Source: Marinomonas balearica
GTDB taxonomy: Bacteria; Pseudomonadota; Gammaproteobacteria; Pseudomonadales; Marinomonadaceae
DNA length: 64,000 bases
Reading direction: 5' to 3'
NCBI RefSeq assembly: GCF_004362145.1
Contig: NZ_SNXC01000003.1
Span: 1-64,000 of the forward strand
Below, one piece after another: positions 19,563 to 28,084 of the stretch. The position numbers were made by a program, and so were the translations under genes. A model generated the notes under the pieces. It saw only the letters and a list, made by a program, of their open reading frames with translations, did no database searches and had not been told where the DNA came from. Each line of letters starts with the position of its first letter. The stretch's first letter is position 1.

Positions 19563-20594
19563 ATGATAGACATCACACTTTTTGTTGATTCCTGCGGTGT
19601 AGGCGGAATCGAGACTCACATCGTTCAACTGGCGAAAGCGCTAAAAGCAAACGCCATTCTGGTACAGGTTGTATTGTGGCAACGTTACGCCCAAGAACCT
19701 CATGTCATCGAATCATCGCTTTCCCAAGAAGCGATTCCCGTGTTTTATGCCGACGGATCATTACAGCGTTTACGCGATCTTACTCATTCAAACGGCACGC
19801 TTCATACACACGGATACAAAGCAAATTTGATCGGAAAATTTGGCCACTATTTTGGATGGTGGAAGACAGTACCTACTCACCATAACGGAGACCTTGGCAC
19901 AGGAAAACTAAAGCTGTACGTCAAGCTGGATGAAATGACTTCACAACTCTTTTCGCCAATCTCAGTCAGTCAGGAAATCTTTCATCGACTGCATCACAAA
20001 GGCATAAAGCTGAAAAATTTTGTGAATTACGACCCATCACTCAAACCTCAGACGCGTAAAGATAATACACAGAGAGTGGCCTTTGTTGGCAGGCTCAGTG
20101 ACGAAAAAGACCCAACTACTTTCTGCCGTCTCGCCGAACAATTTTTAGATCATGACTGTGAATTTCACGTCTACGGTGCGGGTGCAATGCTAGATGAACT
20201 GAAAGAGACGTTTTCACACATTGAGTTTCATGGCCAGACATCGATGGAATCAGAATGGGAAAAGATTGATTTGCTTTGCATCACGTCTAAAACAGAAGGC
20301 TTGCCGCTGGCCGCATTGGAAGCAATGTCTAGAGGTATCCCAATAGTAGCATTTGGAGTCGGTGATTTACCCGAAGTGATAAAAGACGGAGTGAACGGAT
20401 GGCTCATTCCCTCGGGCGATATCAACCAACTGCAAATTGCCATAAAACAGTGGCTATCGCTCCAACCTTTTCAGCTGGCAGGTATGATGTATCAGGCTGA
20501 AAGAATCGTTAAAGATGAATATTCTCAAGAAGTTGTTCTCCCTCAATTACTCTCTCATTACCCTTCAGATCCATCAGGTAGAGCCAACCATTGA
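19563..20594 (+). CDS. GT4-type glycosyltransferase
   Basis: A 343-residue GT-B fold enzyme for building the exopolysaccharide repeat on the cytoplasmic face. The N-terminus has the GVGGIETHIVQLAKAL acceptor-loop pattern. The C-terminal half has FVGRLSDEKDP and the donor-binding EGLPLAALEAM (E-x7-E type) segment. It is a single-gene unit: the GT2 gene downstream is convergent, with a 14-bp perfect inverted repeat between them. By position it could correspond to sypH. Donor and acceptor are unknown. Confidence 0.85.
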   Translation: MIDITLFVDSCGVGGIETHIVQLAKALKANAILVQVVLWQRYAQEPHVIESSLSQEAIPVFYADGSLQRLRDLTHSNGTLHTHGYKANLIGKFGHYFGWWKTVPTHHNGDLGTGKLKLYVKLDEMTSQLFSPISVSQEIFHRLHHKGIKLKNFVNYDPSLKPQTRKDNTQRVAFVGRLSDEKDPTTFCRLAEQFLDHDCEFHVYGAGAMLDELKETFSHIEFHGQTSMESEWEKIDLLCITSKTEGLPLAALEAMSRGIPIVAFGVGDLPEVIKDGVNGWLIPSGDINQLQIAIKQWLSLQPFQLAGMMYQAERIVKDEYSQEVVLPQLLSHYPSDPSGRANH

Positions 20595-20646
20595 ATAGAA
20601 CAAAGTAGCATGAAGTCACACTCGTCTCTCATGCTATAAACCCTCG

Positions 20647-20686
20647 TACTCAGTGCCCTTACATTTAGGAGCAAGGGCACTGAGTA
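20647..20686. terminator. Bidirectional hairpin between convergent glycosyltransferase genes
   Basis: A 14-bp perfect inverted repeat (TACTCAGTGCCCTT and its complement) with a 12-nt loop. There is no clear T-tract, so it may be an attenuating or stabilising hairpin rather than a classic terminator. Confidence 0.6.
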
Positions 20687-20749
20687 GAAGTTATCCAACC
20701 AAATCTATCTATCAAAAACGATTCTTTTACTGGCTAGATACGTCCATTA

Positions 20750-21730
20750 TTAATTCCGAGCACCTTTTACAAAGTGGGACAGCATTGCCCATAAATTACG
20801 CTTTGTAGGCAATCCTGAACAGGCCTTTATATAATGCCTAAGGGCGCGTAAATAGTGTCCCGATTGATCTCGGTACGCTTCGGCTTTGGCAATGGATAAG
20901 CGAGCATAAGCAGGCGCGCAACACTCTGGGTTCAAATTTTCCATATCCTTACGATGACGGTCTAATATGAGTTCAACACTGGCAATACGACGTTCAGCAT
21001 TTCTGGAAATAGAGTTCGATCTTACTAAGTACGCCGTTGCCGCTTTTTTATGAACGATAACATCACCCAGTAGACTGATTTTAAGCCATAGATCCCAATC
21101 ACTGGCAGAAAACAGTGTCTCATCAAAGCCACCTACTGCCTTTAGTGTCTGTGTTCTTACAACCACTGTCGACGTTCCGATGACGTTCTCTTCGTAAATA
21201 CTGGTTTTCTTTTCTCCTGTTAGATATACCACCTCATCATCGCTCTTTATACGTTTTTGGAAGCGTGGCCAAAAATCAAAACAGCGTCCTAAACATTCAT
21301 TTTGCTCACCAAAATGGTCGTACTCTGTAAAACTCAAAACGCAGTTTGGAGATTTTTCTAAACAGGCTAATTGATCTTCTAACTTCCCTAAATACCAATA
21401 ATCGTCAGCATCCAAGAATGCAACCCAGCGACCTTTTGCTTGCTGGATGGCCAAATTTCGAGCGGCAGATACGCCTTTGTGCTGACCTTTGATCACTTTT
21501 ACCCTAGCATCACGTTCGGACATTTGACGCAGCCAGTCATCTGATCCATCTGTCGAGCAGTCGTCAATCACAATCAACTCTAGATCTACTTTTTGGCAAA
21601 GCACACTGTTCACCGCATCGGGTAAATACTCTAAACAATTGTATGTTGGCATTATGACAGTGACGTCTATTCCATTTTCTTCCAACGAACCTTCACACCC
21701 TGTTTTTTGTTTTCCTACATATTTCTTCAT
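20750..21730 (-). CDS. GT2-family glycosyltransferase
   Basis: A 326-residue inverting GT-A enzyme. VIMPTYN begins the nucleotide-binding domain, DDCSTDGS follows, and the metal-binding DxD is in AFLDADDYW (about residue 107). A later ASDWDLWLK segment matches the ED-like acceptor-site motif. No membrane segments are seen, so it is a soluble enzyme acting on lipid-linked sugar. The start has an AGAGGAT ribosome-binding site. It is alone on the minus strand within the polysaccharide locus. It may correspond to sypI by position only. Confidence 0.85.
   Translation of the reverse strand: MKKYVGKQKTGCEGSLEENGIDVTVIMPTYNCLEYLPDAVNSVLCQKVDLELIVIDDCSTDGSDDWLRQMSERDARVKVIKGQHKGVSAARNLAIQQAKGRWVAFLDADDYWYLGKLEDQLACLEKSPNCVLSFTEYDHFGEQNECLGRCFDFWPRFQKRIKSDDEVVYLTGEKKTSIYEENVIGTSTVVVRTQTLKAVGGFDETLFSASDWDLWLKISLLGDVIVHKKAATAYLVRSNSISRNAERRIASVELILDRHRKDMENLNPECCAPAYARLSIAKAEAYRDQSGHYLRALRHYIKACSGLPTKRNLWAMLSHFVKGARN
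21647..21659. promoter_or_regulatory. Degenerate palindrome upstream of the main operon promoter
   Basis: TGGCA-TTA-TGACA is a weak match to TTGCA-N3-TGCAA, centred about 125 bp upstream of the predicted start point at about 21779. It is listed as a possibility only. Confidence 0.2.
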
Positions 21731-21752
21731 ATTCGTATCCTCTATTTCGGTT

Positions 21753-21768
21753 TGGCACTTAGCTTGCT
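21753..21768 (+). promoter_or_regulatory. Predicted sigma-54 promoter of the main polysaccharide operon
   Basis: TGGCACTTAGCTTGCT matches the consensus TGGCAC-N5-TTGC closely, with GG (21754-21755) and GC (21766-21767) 10 bp apart. The leader before the chosen start at 21895 is about 117 nt. Confidence 0.7.
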
Positions 21769-21839
21769 CTAGTCAATATTAAGAATGCTTTGCACGCCCT
21801 TTTTAGAGGGAATATTCAGTTACTCGTCATAACTTACTT

Positions 21840-21855
21840 AGCATTCAATGTGCCA
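21840..21855 (-). promoter_or_regulatory. Predicted sigma-54 promoter of the GT2 gene
   Basis: On the minus strand TGGCACATTGAATGCT has GG-N10-GC spacing and a consensus -24 box. The transcript would start near 21830, so its 5' leader overlaps that of the rightward operon by about 50 nt. Confidence 0.55.
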
Positions 21856-21894
21856 ACGTCACACTTAAGACGGATGAGAACAGGAAGAAAAGAG

Positions 21895-23079
21895 ATGAAA
21901 AAAATTGCGTACATAGCAACGGCTTTTCCCGTTTTATCAGAAACCTTTATTGGCAATGAAATAAGGGCGTTACAGCGACTCAACCATACTATTGAGCTAG
22001 CAACATTCGACGCACGAAACGAAGAAGGACAACAGGAAGACAAAGAACTATCGAAACACGCAGTTGAGCTAAAAAGCATTGAATGGCAAGAAGCTTTGAA
22101 AATGCTAACCACCTCTGGATTTGGTTTGCAAAATGCAATGCAATTTGTCAGTAAACAATCTGGTTTACCTAAACGCTCGCTGCTTTGGTATGGCGCTAAA
22201 CTCGCAGCGTTCGTTAAAAAGTCAGAATGCCAGCATATTCACGCGCATTTTGGGCTTGCGAGCACAGCAACCGCCATTGTAGCAGCGAGGCTGACGAACC
22301 TTCCCGTATCGTTTACTTGCCATGGTTACGACATTTACAAAAATCCTTCTGATCTGCCATTAAAACTGTCGAATGCCACGTTCGCTGTCGCGGTGTGTGA
22401 CATGATGAAAAACGATATGGAAGCGCTCGCTCCCTCTTCAAATATTGTCAAAGTACGCTGCGGTGTAGACGTGTCGAGCGCTAAAAATATCAATGAACCG
22501 AACTATCGAGCCAAACGCCTGCTTTACATAGGAAGACTGTCTGAGACAAAAGGGTTGTTTGTCATGCTGCAAGCGCTGGCTTCTATCCCTAAAGCACATA
22601 GACCTCAAATTGATTTAGTCGGTGATGGGCCGTTAAAAGAAGAACTACAAACCACAAGTCGCATTCTAAACGTCGATAATTGCGTTCGTTTTTTAGGTGC
22701 AAAACAATCCAATTGGATCGCAGAAAATCACCATCAATATTGTGGCCTAATTGCGCCCTTTATCGTGACGCCAGCAGGCGCTCAAGACACAGGGCCTTTG
22801 GTAATAAAAGAAGCCATGATGTTAAAGCTGCCGATCATTACAAGTGACATACGCGCATGCCTAGAAATGCTAAACAACCAGCCAGATAACAACGCTCTGG
22901 CAAACATTGTGAAATCAGGCTGCTCTCTTTCACTCGCAGCCAAAATGATCGAATTTCTAGAAATGGCTCCTGAAGAAAAACGCGATCAAGCAAATCGAGC
23001 CTATTCCCACTTACTTGAGCACTTCCTGATCGACGATCAAGTCAAACTGCTCTCAAACGCGTTTGAAGAATGTCGATAG
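21895..23079 (+). CDS. GT4-type glycosyltransferase (first gene of the main operon)
   Basis: A 394-residue GT-B enzyme. The start at 21895 is preferred because AGGAAG precedes it and the Rossmann-like MKKIAYIATAFPVLSETFI begins there. The C-terminal half has YIGRLSETKG, LVGDGPLKEEL and DTGPLVIKEAMMLKLP, the donor-binding Glu motif. It likely adds one sugar of the repeat unit in the cytoplasm. It is followed after 10 bp by the flippase gene. It corresponds to sypJ by position; donor sugar is unknown. Confidence 0.87.
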   Translation: MKKIAYIATAFPVLSETFIGNEIRALQRLNHTIELATFDARNEEGQQEDKELSKHAVELKSIEWQEALKMLTTSGFGLQNAMQFVSKQSGLPKRSLLWYGAKLAAFVKKSECQHIHAHFGLASTATAIVAARLTNLPVSFTCHGYDIYKNPSDLPLKLSNATFAVAVCDMMKNDMEALAPSSNIVKVRCGVDVSSAKNINEPNYRAKRLLYIGRLSETKGLFVMLQALASIPKAHRPQIDLVGDGPLKEELQTTSRILNVDNCVRFLGAKQSNWIAENHHQYCGLIAPFIVTPAGAQDTGPLVIKEAMMLKLPIITSDIRACLEMLNNQPDNNALANIVKSGCSLSLAAKMIEFLEMAPEEKRDQANRAYSHLLEHFLIDDQVKLLSNAFEECR

Positions 23080-23089
23080 GGAGCGAGGG

Positions 23090-24571
23090 ATGAAACAATA
23101 CACGGCATTCAAACAAGGCTTAGACAGCATATTCGTTGAACAAAGCGCGCTCGCCCAGCAAGCGTGTTACGCCATTGGAATTATTCTTTCAAAAGCCATT
23201 AGTCTTTTCTTACTTCCGTTTGTTGCTGGTCAGCTTGGTTTAATCGAGTTTGCTCGACTTGAAACCATTATTGCTCTGCTAAACGGCGCAGCAATTGTCG
23301 TCAGCTTTGGCATGGTAAACCTTCTTTATCGTCAAGCAGGTGAAGCAAAAGATCGCTCCGCTAAAAAGCGCATCGTTGCCTCGCTTTTCGGAACCACATT
23401 ATGCATCGCGGCCCTAATAGGCGGAGGCGTCTTCCTAAGTTTCTCAATAAGCCTTCCGCTTATTAATCAGATCACCCCATTGTCCGCTTCTGAGCTGATC
23501 TTATGTACGCTAATTATGTCACTCGAAGGCATTATCGGGCTTTGTTTAGCTTGGCTGAGAATGGAAGAAAAAGCCTTTATATTTTTACGTTCAATGCTGA
23601 TGCGCACCTTGGTATACAGCTTATTAACGGTCATTGGTTTAAGTCTCGGCTATGGTCTGACTTTTTTGCTTTTCGCGTCTCTCGCTGCCAGTCTCATTCA
23701 AGCAAGCGAACTCATCGTCCACCAGCTTAAAAGTTCTGGCGTTCGATTTGATGCAAAGGCACTTTGGCACACTTTACAATATGGCTGGCCTTTCGTGCTG
23801 AGTGGGTTCGCCATGTATGCCTCCCAAGGAATGGAAGTGGTGATACTTGCTCAATATACATCCCCTGAATTGCTTGCCGCCTACGCGATCGCTATAAAGT
23901 TTTTTCTCATCGCAGCCTTATGCAATCAGCCGTATTTACTTTGGTGGTATGCACGACGTATGAACGTGCTATCAAATCCGCATGCATTACGCAGTGCAGG
24001 AACAGGCGCAACCTTAGGTGTACTAATCGCCATGGCAAGCAGTTTATTGGTTTGGCTTTGGTCTGAGTGGCTTATCCTTCACCTATTTGACCCAGCGATT
24101 CTACAAGCCATGAATTTCTTACCGTGGCTTTTAGCGGCGGGAGTTCTCAAACAATGGGGCGCGCTCTACAACTTAGGTTGCTTTAGTAGCGAAAACAGCC
24201 GTATTCAAATGTACATAGAACTGGGCACGGGGGCATTTTGCGTTATTTGCTTCCCTGTTTTGATTTCCTCATATGGCGTACATGGCGCTCTGCTTACCTT
24301 TGTTATCAGTCAGCTTGGTCGTTTAGTTGCGTACTGGTTCGTCAGTCAACATGTGCTGTATATCGCTTATCCGCTGGGTCTATTAGTAAAAGGTGCGCTG
24401 GGGTTAACAAGCATTCTGCTTATTACCTTGATGACCTCAACTACGTTAAATACCGTGATAACAAACACCAAATTTACCTTTTGGATCATGTTTTCGGTGG
24501 CTCTGTGCGCATCCATCGCCTGTCTAGTGTGGGTCGTAAAACTTGGGAGGCCCTATGCAAAAACTCTCTAA
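23090..24571 (+). CDS. sypK: Polysaccharide flippase (Wzx/SypK-like)
   Basis: A 493-residue membrane protein with about 12-14 predicted membrane helices. It fits the oligosaccharide flippase group of the MATE/Wzx superfamily, which turns lipid-linked repeat units across the inner membrane. The start at 23090 follows a GAGCGAGG element and leaves a 10-bp gap after the glycosyltransferase. It overlaps the ligase gene by 17 bp, suggesting coupled translation. The symbol is assigned from the conserved gene order K-L-M-N, not from sequence comparison. Confidence 0.82.
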   Translation: MKQYTAFKQGLDSIFVEQSALAQQACYAIGIILSKAISLFLLPFVAGQLGLIEFARLETIIALLNGAAIVVSFGMVNLLYRQAGEAKDRSAKKRIVASLFGTTLCIAALIGGGVFLSFSISLPLINQITPLSASELILCTLIMSLEGIIGLCLAWLRMEEKAFIFLRSMLMRTLVYSLLTVIGLSLGYGLTFLLFASLAASLIQASELIVHQLKSSGVRFDAKALWHTLQYGWPFVLSGFAMYASQGMEVVILAQYTSPELLAAYAIAIKFFLIAALCNQPYLLWWYARRMNVLSNPHALRSAGTGATLGVLIAMASSLLVWLWSEWLILHLFDPAILQAMNFLPWLLAAGVLKQWGALYNLGCFSSENSRIQMYIELGTGAFCVICFPVLISSYGVHGALLTFVISQLGRLVAYWFVSQHVLYIAYPLGLLVKGALGLTSILLITLMTSTTLNTVITNTKFTFWIMFSVALCASIACLVWVVKLGRPYAKTL

Positions 24572-26024
24572 TCTCAAACGTGTGGGGCTGTCGCTCTTGC
24601 TGTGCGGTGCTATCGGGTTAGTTTGGTGGAAATTACCTCATCCGTTTCTGGTTTTACCTTTGGTTTTTCTGCCCTTGGCGGCTTGGTTCGCACTTAAAAA
24701 CACAACATGGATTTGTATGGGGTTTATCTTGTTTTCGTTTTTTAGAATCCATGAGGCCTTTCCGGTTTTATATTCTTTGAAAATACCGCAATTACTCGCT
24801 CTTGGGTCTTTGGGTGTTGCAGCGTGGCATATGGTGATTACCAAAGAGATAAAGCCCTATTGGAACAGCCACATGACTGGATTCATTGTCTTTTGTGCGT
24901 TTGTAACCATTGGGCTTCTATTCGCCAGTAATCGTGGTGAAGCGATGGCGGCTTGGACTGGCAACTTTATTAAAATCGCCGTTATGGTTTTCATCATTGC
25001 TTGGTTACTAAAATGCAAACGAGACTTTGCAATATGCAATTGGGGGATATTAATCACCGGCAGCGTGATCGCTCTCATCGCCTTACAAAACAAGATGAAT
25101 GGAATCGGTCTGGTCGAAGGGTCGCGTGTGACAATCGGTCGAGATATTGGTTCGATGCTTGGCGATCCAAATGATCTGGCGCTGGTTTTGCTGTTTCCTA
25201 CAAGCTTTGCGCTGGCCATTATTTTCTCTCCAGATAATAAACGTTTTTTAAAGTTTATTGGGGTGTGCGGGTACATATTGCTCGTATCCGCCATTATTGC
25301 TACACAAAGCCGAGGAGGCTTACTTGGCATTATGTCCGTTACGGGTGTATTTGCTTGGCAAAAAATTCAAAACAAAGTGTTACTCATCACCCTTACAGGT
25401 GCCGCTGCCATGCTTCTTCTGGCTCTGGCGGGCATATCAGATAGAGCGTCTGGAGGCGCTGCGGAAGACGGCATTGATGCATCGGCCATGGGCCGGATCT
25501 ATGCGTGGCAGGCGGCATGGAATATGGCCATCTCCAACCCATTCAGCGGCGTCGGCTTAAACAACTTTTATGTGAACTATTTCTTTTATGGCCCACATTG
25601 GGATGGCAAAAATCACGCAGTTCACAGTACTTGGCTGGGCGTGTTAGCGGAAACAGGATTCACAGGTTTTATCGCTTTCACAACAATGGTCGTTCGCCTC
25701 TTAATCAACAATATCAAACAAGTAGCGTCTCTTAACGCTGCGCTAAAAAATAAAGACTTACGAGCCGGCATTCCCATTCCGTTAGCCGTCAGCGCTCAAG
25801 CAACGCTTGCAGGTGTGATCGGCGTCATGGTGTCGGGCACCTTTCTGACTCAAGGCTTTACGTGGCCTATTTATATTTTGTTCGCACTCAGCATGGCCGT
25901 GACTGCCAATTTAGGCCCCATTCTGTCTTCTATTAAAAAACAGGATTCCAGTCAAAAAATGCAATTTGCAAATGGCACAGAGGATGCAAACACAGAAGAG
26001 AACTCTTCACGTAGCACTATGTGA
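24555..26024 (+). CDS. sypL: O-antigen ligase/polymerase-family membrane protein (SypL-like)
   Basis: A 489-residue protein with about 10-12 membrane helices and a large loop of the Wzy_C/O-antigen ligase family, including the RIYAWQAAWNMAISNPFSGVG-type segment (around 320) and HSTWLGVLAETG with the conserved His. It probably polymerises repeat units or ligates glycan in the periplasm. The ATG at 24555 lies 4 nt after GGGAGG and within the flippase gene. Its distal coding sequence (25959-25988) contains a palindrome and a sigma-54 element for the next gene. Assignment as sypL is by family and order. Confidence 0.82.
   Translation: MQKLSNLKRVGLSLLLCGAIGLVWWKLPHPFLVLPLVFLPLAAWFALKNTTWICMGFILFSFFRIHEAFPVLYSLKIPQLLALGSLGVAAWHMVITKEIKPYWNSHMTGFIVFCAFVTIGLLFASNRGEAMAAWTGNFIKIAVMVFIIAWLLKCKRDFAICNWGILITGSVIALIALQNKMNGIGLVEGSRVTIGRDIGSMLGDPNDLALVLLFPTSFALAIIFSPDNKRFLKFIGVCGYILLVSAIIATQSRGGLLGIMSVTGVFAWQKIQNKVLLITLTGAAAMLLLALAGISDRASGGAAEDGIDASAMGRIYAWQAAWNMAISNPFSGVGLNNFYVNYFFYGPHWDGKNHAVHSTWLGVLAETGFTGFIAFTTMVVRLLINNIKQVASLNAALKNKDLRAGIPIPLAVSAQATLAGVIGVMVSGTFLTQGFTWPIYILFALSMAVTANLGPILSSIKKQDSSQKMQFANGTEDANTEENSSRSTM
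25959..25971. promoter_or_regulatory. Intragenic palindrome ATGCA-ATT-TGCAA
   Basis: A one-mismatch copy of TTGCA-N3-TGCAA within the end of the ligase gene, ending one base before the sigma-54 -24 box. The closeness to the promoter is unusual for an enhancer. Confidence 0.35.
25973..25988 (+). promoter_or_regulatory. Predicted intragenic sigma-54 promoter upstream of the acyltransferase gene
   Basis: TGGCACAGAGGATGCA has GG (25974-25975), 10 bp, then GC (25986-25987). It lies in the last codons of the ligase gene with a leader of about 60 nt. As I recall, V. fischeri also has a sigma-54 promoter ahead of sypM. Confidence 0.5.
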
Positions 26025-26057
26025 ATAGACGAATTGAGGAATAGCGAGGACGACATC

Positions 26058-26828
26058 ATGCAATCCATTCAGTCTGTAAAATATTGGGCAAAAACCAGTG
26101 ACACCTCTGCGGCAAAAAGTATTCGCCGTTTGTGGTATTCATGCCAACAATTGGAAATGCCCTGCATTCCCGTTTTTACCCAATGTTTGCTGCTTCTGCA
26201 TAACTTTATAACAACATTCTTTACCAGCCTGACTCGAAGAATCTATTGGACTCCGCTGTTCAAAAGCCAGATTCGAGGAGGAAAGCATCTTTATCTGTAT
26301 TCAGGTATGCCACAAATATTAGGTAAGCCAACAATACAAGTCGGTCAAAATTGTCGGTGGTCGGGTATCAGTACTGTCTCGGCGCGTTGGGGGAGTAAAA
26401 CACCTCGCTTTATTGTGGGTGACAACGTTGATATTGGTTGGCAAAGCAACATAGCAGTTGGCCAAGATATCATTCTCGAAGACAACGTTCGTATGGCAGG
26501 AAAAGCGTTTTTAGCGGGCTATCCGGGCCACCCAATTAACCCAACGGACAGAGCGAACGGGCTGCCAGAGCTTGACTCGCAAATTGGCAACATCCATTTA
26601 AAACAGAATGTTTGGTTGGGAACGGGAGTCACGGTGCTGGGAGGTGTGACGATTGGGCGAAATAGTATCATTGGTGCGGGCAGCGTGGTGACAAAAAGTC
26701 TCCCTGACAATGTCATCGCTGCTGGAAACCCAGCCAAAGTTATCAGGCATCTAACAACCCAAGAATGCAATGAACACGAACGCGCTCCAACGACCAACCA
26801 CCTTGCTGAACAAGGAAGTCTATTATGA
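26058..26828 (+). CDS. sypM: Left-handed beta-helix acyltransferase (SypM-like)
   Basis: A 256-residue CatB/LacA-type O-acetyltransferase. The C-terminal half carries the hexapeptide repeats with VWLGTGVTVLGGVTIGRNSI and IIGAGSVVTKSLP, the acetyl-CoA-binding coil. The expected catalytic His is probably in YPGHPIN. An N-terminal extension (about 1-75) is not part of the helix. The ATG at 26058 follows GCGAGGA. It likely decorates a sugar of the repeat unit with acetyl. It overlaps the next gene by 4 bp (ATGA). Confidence 0.85.
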   Translation: MQSIQSVKYWAKTSDTSAAKSIRRLWYSCQQLEMPCIPVFTQCLLLLHNFITTFFTSLTRRIYWTPLFKSQIRGGKHLYLYSGMPQILGKPTIQVGQNCRWSGISTVSARWGSKTPRFIVGDNVDIGWQSNIAVGQDIILEDNVRMAGKAFLAGYPGHPINPTDRANGLPELDSQIGNIHLKQNVWLGTGVTVLGGVTIGRNSIIGAGSVVTKSLPDNVIAAGNPAKVIRHLTTQECNEHERAPTTNHLAEQGSLL

Positions 26829-28084
26829 AATGGACAGTATTTGGAGAAGATTGGGGAAGTCACCCTAGCAGCACGCAACATCTATTTCGCTACCTTTCTG
26901 CGAATGAACAGGTCGTTTGGATGAATTCGATGGGGCTACGTCATCCGAAATTAAACGCTCATGACATCAAACGCCTATACACAAAAGGCAAAAAAATGAT
27001 GACACGAAACGCTTCCAAACATGCGTCGTGTTATTGCGAACCACCTTTATTGCAAAGTGTTCCAGTAACGCCTCCAGAATCCAGACCGCAAACAGTCCTA
27101 TCGCCAATGGCATTGCCTTTCTATGGATTTCCCCCTGCCCGAAAAGTAAACAAATACTGTCTGTCTAGACAGATCAAAAAAGCGCAGGCATCAATGCAAA
27201 AATCCCCTCATGCTCTTTGGCTTTCTTTGCCTTCTGCCGTTGATGTAATCGGCCACTGCGACGAAGAAGTAAGCGTTTACTACTGCGGCGATGATTTTAG
27301 AGCGCTTGCTGGGGTCGATCATAAGATCATAGGCAGAATGGAAGACGAACTGGTTGAAAAATGCGATCTCATTCTGACAGCAAGTGAAATGTTGGCGGAT
27401 CGGTTTCCAGCACATAAAACCCGTTTGCTGGAACACGGTGTTGATTATCGTCAATTTGCTCAAAAGCGTTCAAAACCCACAGGGGTCCCGCACACCAAAA
27501 CACTTGGCTTTTATGGTCAACTCGCCGACTGGGTTGATATCGAACTGTTGGAAAAGATTGCGGATCATTATCCTAGTTGGACCCTCATGCTCATTGGTGC
27601 CGTCCATACCAACACCAAAGAACTACTGAACAAGCCAAACGTCAAAATATTACCTCCAATGCCTCACTCTCAGTTATCCGCCTTTGTGCAAAATTGGGAC
27701 ATTGCACTGTTACCCTTTCGGCATTGTCAGCAGATCGATCATTGCAACCCATTGAAACTAAGAGAATACCTAGCATCAGGAACGCCCATCGTGTGTACGG
27801 ATTTCCATGCTGCGCGTGCCTATCAATCTGCCATAACATTAGTAAGCGAGCACGACGATTATATTTCAAAACTGGATCACATCGTCAGAGAACTAGGCCA
27901 ATGCTCCAATCAGGAAAAGCAGACGCAACGCGCCCTGCAATCCAATCTCGTGAAGCAAGATGATTGGTCTCAAAAAGCCAAATTAGCACACCACTATGTA
28001 CTCTGTGCACTCAATGAAAAACAAGGCATCACTCCCCCTAAGACGTTCAACTCAAAAAGAGAGGTTTGCATTGAATTACGTTAA
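26825..28084 (+). CDS. sypN: Glycosyltransferase, group 1-like (SypN-like)
   Basis: A 419-residue GT-B protein. The C-terminal half has LGFYGQLADWVDIELL, LIGAVHTNTKEL and the donor-binding CNPLKLREYLASGTPIV, typical of retaining group 1 enzymes. The N-terminal domain is less typical and begins MKWTVFGEDWG. An AAGGAAG ribosome-binding site precedes an ATG that overlaps the acyltransferase stop. It is placed between the acyltransferase and the GH123-like gene. The symbol comes from gene order. Confidence 0.78.
   Translation: MKWTVFGEDWGSHPSSTQHLFRYLSANEQVVWMNSMGLRHPKLNAHDIKRLYTKGKKMMTRNASKHASCYCEPPLLQSVPVTPPESRPQTVLSPMALPFYGFPPARKVNKYCLSRQIKKAQASMQKSPHALWLSLPSAVDVIGHCDEEVSVYYCGDDFRALAGVDHKIIGRMEDELVEKCDLILTASEMLADRFPAHKTRLLEHGVDYRQFAQKRSKPTGVPHTKTLGFYGQLADWVDIELLEKIADHYPSWTLMLIGAVHTNTKELLNKPNVKILPPMPHSQLSAFVQNWDIALLPFRHCQQIDHCNPLKLREYLASGTPIVCTDFHAARAYQSAITLVSEHDDYISKLDHIVRELGQCSNQEKQTQRALQSNLVKQDDWSQKAKLAHHYVLCALNEKQGITPPKTFNSKREVCIELR

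Noticed and set aside
21901..21935. TTGC-N7-GCAA near the start of the main operon as an activator site
   Set aside because: The half-site spacing is 2 bp longer than in the repeated palindrome and it lies inside coding sequence.
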